This document shows positions 59,632 through 64,000 of a DNA stretch of 64,000 bases, piece by piece (the stretch's first letter is position 1; the number at the start of each line of letters is the position of its first letter). Below the pieces are notes generated by a model that saw nothing but the letters and a program-made list of their open reading frames with translations, was not told where the DNA came from and ran no database searches. Made by a program: the position numbers and the translations under genes. Source of the DNA: Clostridium sp. BSD9I1 (GTDB taxonomy: Bacteria; Bacillota; Clostridia; Clostridiales; Clostridiaceae); assembly GCF_900185645.1 (NCBI RefSeq), contig NZ_FYAM01000027.1, positions 248,001 to 312,000 of the forward strand. The letters run 5' to 3'.

Positions 59632-60719
59632 TGAAGACTATAGCATTTTATATATCTAATCATGGTTTTGGGCATGCATCTAGAAATATACCAATTATAG
59701 AGTCATTATTAACTAAATGTAAAGATATAAAGGTTATTATAAAATGTGGTAAAAATCAAATAGATTTTATGAAACAGCTTTTGGGGAAGTATTTTCCAAG
59801 AGTTGCTTTCTATGAAGAAGATATAGATTTAGGACTAGTATTAAAACAAGGTAGAATAGAAGTAGATAAGAGTAGACTTCAGCAAAAATTAGAGAAGTTT
59901 ATAAGTTCATGGGATGAAAAAATAAAAAAGGGAAATAGTTTTCTATTAGAAAATAGAGTGGATTTAGTAATTTCTGATATAGTTCCTTGGATATTTAAGT
60001 GTTGTAAAGAACAAAGTATTAAATCTATACTTATATCTAACTTTACCTGGGTGGAAATATATAACGAACTATTTAATAATGATATATATAATACATATTT
60101 ACAATGTTATAAGATGGCTGAACAAGTTTGGTTTTATCCTTTATATGGATATATAAGGGATTATATAAAGAATCCCAAATATATAGGATTATGCTGCAGA
60201 AAATTTAATGATGAAAATGTGGAATCTATAAAAGAAGCACATAAGCAGCCTATAGTTTTTGTAAGTGTGGGTAGATCAGTAAACTTAAAAGATGATATAA
60301 ATGTAGAAGAATTACCCTATGATTTTATTTATACAGAAGGTATAAATTTAAAAGGGGAAAATACATATAAGCTGCCCATAGATACATTAAATACACAAGA
60401 TTATATTAAGGCAGCAGATTATGTCATAACTAAAGCAGGATGGACAACAGCCTCAGAAGCTATTTGTGCTAAGAAACTAATGCTCGTTATAGAAAGAAAT
60501 GAAATTGCTGAGGATAGAGCAACATTAGAAAATTTGATAAAACTGGACATAGCTTTGCCTATTAAACATGATGAATTCAATAACGATAATATCAGTAGGT
60601 TACTTATAAAGCTGAAAGAAAAAGCTTCAAGTTATAATAATTTACCTAGTATATATAATAATTCAGTAGATGAAATAGCTAACGATATATTAAAGTCCTT
60701 GACTTATTTTAAGGAGTGA
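59631..60719 (+). CDS. Glycosyltransferase-like protein (GT-B fold)
   Basis: A 362-residue protein with the N-terminal [22 protein letters not shown], a pattern like UGT/MurG-type glycosyltransferases. The C-terminal half has [29 protein letters not shown], a UDP/GDP-sugar binding stretch, and the [14 protein letters not shown] strand. The HGFGHASRN motif is seen in proteins annotated as sugar-nucleotide processing or transfer. It is set between gmd and the GDP-L-fucose synthase gene, so it probably uses or regulates GDP-linked deoxysugars. The exact donor and acceptor are unknown. Confidence 0.75.
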   Translation: MKTIAFYISNHGFGHASRNIPIIESLLTKCKDIKVIIKCGKNQIDFMKQLLGKYFPRVAFYEEDIDLGLVLKQGRIEVDKSRLQQKLEKFISSWDEKIKKGNSFLLENRVDLVISDIVPWIFKCCKEQSIKSILISNFTWVEIYNELFNNDIYNTYLQCYKMAEQVWFYPLYGYIRDYIKNPKYIGLCCRKFNDENVESIKEAHKQPIVFVSVGRSVNLKDDINVEELPYDFIYTEGINLKGENTYKLPIDTLNTQDYIKAADYVITKAGWTTASEAICAKKLMLVIERNEIAEDRATLENLIKLDIALPIKHDEFNNDNISRLLIKLKEKASSYNNLPSIYNNSVDEIANDILKSLTYFKE

Positions 60720-60724
60720 AGAAA

Positions 60725-61657
60725 GTGAATAAAGACAGTAAAATATATGTAGCAGGGCATAAAGGATTGGTTGGTTCTGCTATAGTTAGAAAATTAAAAA
60801 AAAAGGGTTATACAAATATAATTGGAAAAACTCACAGTGAACTTGATTTAACAAATCAAAAAGCAGTAAGAAGATTTTTTGAAGAAGAAAACCCAGAGTA
60901 TGTATTTTTAGCAGCAGCAAAGGTTGGTGGAATACATGCTAATAATACATATCCGGCAGATTTTATATATGAAAACTTACAAATACAAAACAATGTTATA
61001 GGAATGGCATATAAATACGAAGTTAAAAAATTAATGTTTCTTGGAAGTTCATGTATTTATCCTAAAATGTGTTCTCAACCAATAAAGGAAGAATACTTGC
61101 TTTCTGGATATTTGGAAGAAACAAATGAAGCATATGCATTAGCTAAAATATCTGGACTTAAAATGTGTCAATTTTTTAATAAGCAATATGGGACAAACTA
61201 TATAAGTGTAATGCCTACTAATCTTTATGGGCCTTATGATAATTTTCATCCAGAAAATTCTCATGTAATGCCAGCATTAATTAGAAGATTTCATGAAGCA
61301 AAGGTTAATAATGCACCTGAGGTTGTAGTATGGGGAAGCGGAACTCCACTTAGAGAATTCTTATATTCTGAGGATATGGCAGATGCTTGCATTTACTTAA
61401 TGGAAGCATATGAGGGAAATGATTTCTTTAACATAGGTACAGGTAAAGAAATCACTATAAGAGGGCTTGCAGAACTTGTTAAAGAAGTTGTAGGATATGA
61501 AGGGAAATTGGTATTTGATACTACTAAACCAGATGGAACACCTAGAAAGCTTCTTGATGTAAGTAGACTTGAAAAGGCGGGATGGTCTTATAAGACTAAA
61601 CTTAGAGATGGAATTGAAAAGGCTTATGAATGGTTTGAAAATAATTATATCGTATAA
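60725..61657 (+). CDS. fcl: GDP-L-fucose synthase
   Basis: A 310-residue short-chain epimerase/reductase. It has [75 protein letters not shown] (YxxxK) and [30 protein letters not shown], all typical of Fcl (WcaG). It converts GDP-4-keto-6-deoxymannose to GDP-L-fucose. GTG 60725 is preferred, as aaggag (60711-60716) lies 8 nt before it; the longer frame would begin inside that site. Together with manA, manC and gmd it completes the GDP-L-fucose route except for phosphomannomutase. Confidence 0.94.
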   Translation: MNKDSKIYVAGHKGLVGSAIVRKLKKKGYTNIIGKTHSELDLTNQKAVRRFFEEENPEYVFLAAAKVGGIHANNTYPADFIYENLQIQNNVIGMAYKYEVKKLMFLGSSCIYPKMCSQPIKEEYLLSGYLEETNEAYALAKISGLKMCQFFNKQYGTNYISVMPTNLYGPYDNFHPENSHVMPALIRRFHEAKVNNAPEVVVWGSGTPLREFLYSEDMADACIYLMEAYEGNDFFNIGTGKEITIRGLAELVKEVVGYEGKLVFDTTKPDGTPRKLLDVSRLEKAGWSYKTKLRDGIEKAYEWFENNYIV

Positions 61658-61812
61658 TTTTCTTGTATATATAGATTAATTCACTGTATGTTAAAGAGAG
61701 TGGTATTAAAAGCTAATCTAAAGAAATTAAAATGAAGTTAAGTATAATTAAATAGGAGGTTTATTGAGTAGCAATAGTAATAGTAATAATTAATTACAGA
61801 AGGGATTTTTAT

Positions 61813-62925
61813 ATGAGAGTAGCAATTGATTGTTATGAATTAGTTAAGGGACATGGTAAAAGTATAGGTATTTATAATTATTCTAAAAATTTGCTTGATG
61901 AGCTTTCAAAAAAGTTAAGTGATAAACATGAAGTTATTATTTTTGCAAATAAGTTTAATAAAGTTGATTTTGAATACGAAAATGTGAATACAGTTATAAT
62001 ACAGCGATCTCCATTAAAAACTAGTAATAAAGTTATATGGGAGATGTTGTTAATAAATACATATATAAAAAAATATAATATAGATGTGTTATTTTCTCCA
62101 AGAGGATATGTGCCACCCATTAACTCATGCAAGACATGTATAACCGTGCATGACTTAATTCCATTTTATTATTATGAAAATTATAAGGACAGTATAAAGT
62201 ATTTGGAAAACCTCTATATACGCTTTAGATTGAAACAATCAGTATTAAAATCTGATAAGATTATTACAATATCACAGTATTCCAAAAATGATATTATTAA
62301 GAGATTCAATATTAAACACAATAATATAACTGTTATTCATAATGGAATTAAAAAAAAGCTAAAAAAGCATAATCAGGCAATTAAAATATGTGATAACTAT
62401 ATTTTTGCGATTTCATCTGATCTGCCTCATAAAAACTATATAGGTCTTTTAAAAAGTTATGCTATATATTATAAAAATTCAAAACACCCATTAAAATTAG
62501 TTGTTTGTGGAGTGAAAAAATATAGAGATTTTAGTAATCTCATAGAGAAAAATATATTTGAAAATATATTGCACCTAGAATACATTAGTGATGAAGAATT
62601 ACAAAACTATTATGAAAAATGCTCCTTTTTTGTATTTTTATCTAAGATTGAAGGGTTTGGATTTCCGCCTTTAGAAGCTTTAATGTATAATAAGAATGTT
62701 ATTTGTTCTAACACAAGTTGTTTTACAGAAGTATTAGGGGATTCAGTAGTTTATGTAAATCCCGATGATTATAGGGAAATATCAAAAGAGATGATAAATG
62801 TTGAAAATAATATTTATAATATTGACAATTCGTACAAAGAAGCGATTATTAAAAAATACGACTGGGAATCCTGTGCAAATGAGGTTTTTAATGTATTAAA
62901 TACTTTTTTAAGTGAGGATAAATAA
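61813..62925 (+). CDS. Family 4 glycosyltransferase
   Basis: A 370-residue GT-B glycosyltransferase of the GT4 type. It has the N-terminal MRVAIDCYELVKGHGKSIGIYNYSKNLL, the NIDVLFSPRGYVPP segment, ITISQYSKNDIIKRF and VIHNGIKKKL. The donor-site ELIKLE-type motif is SKIEGFGFPPLEALMYNKNVICS, with the Glu of EGFGFPPLE. The sugar is unknown; a GDP-fucose or GDP-mannose donor is possible from the operon. ATG follows aagggat. It starts after a gap of 155 nt and shares a taatg junction with the next gene. Confidence 0.88.
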   Translation: MRVAIDCYELVKGHGKSIGIYNYSKNLLDELSKKLSDKHEVIIFANKFNKVDFEYENVNTVIIQRSPLKTSNKVIWEMLLINTYIKKYNIDVLFSPRGYVPPINSCKTCITVHDLIPFYYYENYKDSIKYLENLYIRFRLKQSVLKSDKIITISQYSKNDIIKRFNIKHNNITVIHNGIKKKLKKHNQAIKICDNYIFAISSDLPHKNYIGLLKSYAIYYKNSKHPLKLVVCGVKKYRDFSNLIEKNIFENILHLEYISDEELQNYYEKCSFFVFLSKIEGFGFPPLEALMYNKNVICSNTSCFTEVLGDSVVYVNPDDYREISKEMINVENNIYNIDNSYKEAIIKKYDWESCANEVFNVLNTFLSEDK

Positions 62926-63671
62926 TGAACAAATGTGATATATTAGGTGTTAAGATAAATGCACTAAGTTTACAGGAAGTTTTAGAACGTATAGAACAAA
63001 ATCTTAATAACATTAAAGGAAAATATATATGTGTTTGCAACGTACATACTACGGTAATGTCATATGAGAACGTGTCATATAAGAATATACAAAGTAATTC
63101 TTATATATCGGTGCCAGATGGTAAGCCCTTAGCTCTAATATGTAAAAGAAAGTTTAAATATACAGATAGGATTACCGGTCCGGATTTAATGGATGAAGTA
63201 TTTAAGATATCAGAAGAAAAGGGGTATACCCATTATTTTTATGGAAGTACCGAACAAACTCTTAAAAAACTTAAAGATAATTTAATCAAGAAATATCCAA
63301 AACTGAAAATAGTGGGTATGTACTCTCCGCCATTTAGAGAACTTAAAAATCATGAGGATGCTGATATTGTTAATAATATTAATAACTTAAGGCCTGATTT
63401 TTTATGGGTTGGATTAGGTGCACCTAAACAAGAAATATGGATGTATAATCATAGAATAATTATTAAGTCTTTAATGATTGGAGTAGGTGCTGGATTTGAT
63501 TATTTTGCAGGGAATATAAAAAGGGCACCTAAATGGATGCAAAAATTTTCTTTAGAATGGCTATATAGATTATTGCAGGATCCTAAAAGATTATGGAGAA
63601 GATATTTAATTACTAACTCTAAATTTATTTACTATATGATTAGATCAAATAAGAGAAATACCTCCGTGTGA
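62925..63671 (+). CDS. WecG/TagA/CpsF-family glycosyltransferase
   Basis: A 248-residue GT26 enzyme. It has CDILGVKINALSLQEVLERIE, CNVHTTVMSYEN, SVPDGKPLALICK and the diagnostic RITGPDLMDEVFKI, FYGSTEQTLKKLKDNLIKKYP and LRPDFLWVGLGAPKQEIW, then GVGAGFDYFAGNIKRAPKWMQKFSLEWLYRLLQDPKRLWRRYL. Such enzymes add an N-acetylmannosamine-type or related sugar at the start of teichoic-acid or anionic wall polymers. This is a hint that the polymer is wall-linked. ATG overlaps the stop of the GT4 gene by one nt. Confidence 0.93.
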   Translation: MNKCDILGVKINALSLQEVLERIEQNLNNIKGKYICVCNVHTTVMSYENVSYKNIQSNSYISVPDGKPLALICKRKFKYTDRITGPDLMDEVFKISEEKGYTHYFYGSTEQTLKKLKDNLIKKYPKLKIVGMYSPPFRELKNHEDADIVNNINNLRPDFLWVGLGAPKQEIWMYNHRIIIKSLMIGVGAGFDYFAGNIKRAPKWMQKFSLEWLYRLLQDPKRLWRRYLITNSKFIYYMIRSNKRNTSV

Positions 63672-63810
63672 TAGAATTGTGTTAAATTATATAAAGCATT
63701 TACAAAGTTTTCAAAGTGTCTAAATAATAAAATATCTATGAAAATATGTATTATAAAAAGAACATAACAAGCAATGATTTTATACTAACCTTTATGAAAG
63801 GATTAAGTTT

Positions 63811-64000
63811 ATGAAGTTTTCAAAAAGTAATTTTTTATATGCTATCCTATTTGTTGCTATATTTTTGAGCAGAATTTTTGAGCATGGAATAGGTAAGTAT
63901 ATAATATTGGGATTTGCTTCAATATTTTTTATAATTATTAGTATTAAAAATAAAAGAATAGTTGACAATAGATTTTTCATTAAAACAATGTTAGTACCGC
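63811..64000 (+). CDS. Membrane protein, N-terminal part (possible polymerase/ligase; partial)
   Basis: A frame opens at ATG 63811 (gaaaggatt before it) and stays open to the window edge, giving 63 residues. It is strongly hydrophobic: FLYAILFVAIFLSRIFEHG and IILGFASIFFIIISI form two TM helices. This resembles the start of O-antigen polymerase/ligase (Wzy/WaaL) proteins. The position at the end of a polysaccharide cluster without another Wzy gene fits that role. The evidence is limited to hydrophobicity and context. Confidence 0.5.
   Translation, partial: MKFSKSNFLYAILFVAIFLSRIFEHGIGKYIILGFASIFFIIISIKNKRIVDNRFFIKTMLVP

Noticed and set aside
62106-62120. tgtgccacccatta inside the GT4 gene resembles the REP start
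   Set aside because: Only about 9 nt match, it lies within a well-conserved coding frame (PP-I-N segment) and the rest of the repeat is missing.

Overview
The window is about 64 kb from a low-GC, AT-rich, anaerobic Gram-positive bacterium, most likely a Clostridium or close relative. The pointers are: strong Shine-Dalgarno sequences (aggagg), a T-box leader, an [FeFe]-hydrogenase maturase (HydE), four proteins with triple CWB2 cell-wall-binding repeats like the S-layer proteins of Clostridioides difficile, and PocR-type sensor kinases. No tRNA, rRNA, CRISPR array or prophage was seen. The species cannot be named from the sequence alone.

Region 1 (1-20.3 kb) is a housekeeping and accessory mix. 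It holds a Cys T-box-controlled cystine-type ABC transporter, a membrane-anchored phosphodiesterase, an adenosylcobalamin riboswitch in front of a small CGGC-family protein, HydE, an NMT1-type ABC transporter, a UbiA prenyltransferase, three paralogous lipoproteins around a very large hybrid histidine kinase, and a divergent cis-prenyltransferase. Scattered through this region, and absent from the remaining 44 kb, is a family of about 28-nt palindromic repeats (core gccacccacgtggc). They occur singly and as head-to-head pairs of 63 nt. At 5.4-6.3 kb lies a Y1 (HUH) transposase of the RAYT type, bracketed by one forward and one inverted copy. This is a complete REP/REPIN-RAYT system. Many copies start exactly on the stop codon of the preceding gene, and one pair has been interrupted by an IS4-like insertion sequence.

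Region 2 (20.3-26.4 kb) carries a first mannose-6-phosphate isomerase, a probable tRNA methyltransferase (MnmM/YtqB type), a PocR-PAS histidine kinase whose C-terminal tail resembles that of the large hybrid kinase, a SEC-C protein and an acyltransferase-3.

Region 3 (26.4-52.9 kb) is a cell-surface locus. It holds a 1254-residue S-layer protein, three more CWB2 proteins, two SLAP-domain proteins without signal peptides, two tandem TolC-family proteins (odd for a monoderm), a DUF5667 protein, secreted Ig-like and beta-helix-like proteins, a secreted transglutaminase-like protein and a radical SAM/SPASM enzyme. AzlCD, a GGDEF/HD-GYP protein and an MntP-type exporter sit among them. A second family of inverted repeats (ggccagacccctgg type) occurs at 36.7-40.7 kb.

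Region 4 (52.9-64 kb) is a surface polysaccharide operon. It encodes Wzz-like, CpsB-like phosphatase and CpsD-like BY-kinase regulators, a priming glycosyltransferase, ManA, ManC, Gmd and a GDP-L-fucose synthase (the GDP-mannose to GDP-fucose route), glycosyltransferases, a WecG/TagA enzyme, and the start of a membrane protein cut by the window edge. By analogy with C. difficile, where CWB2 domains hold onto the anionic polymer PSII, this operon may make the polymer that anchors the neighbouring CWB2 proteins.
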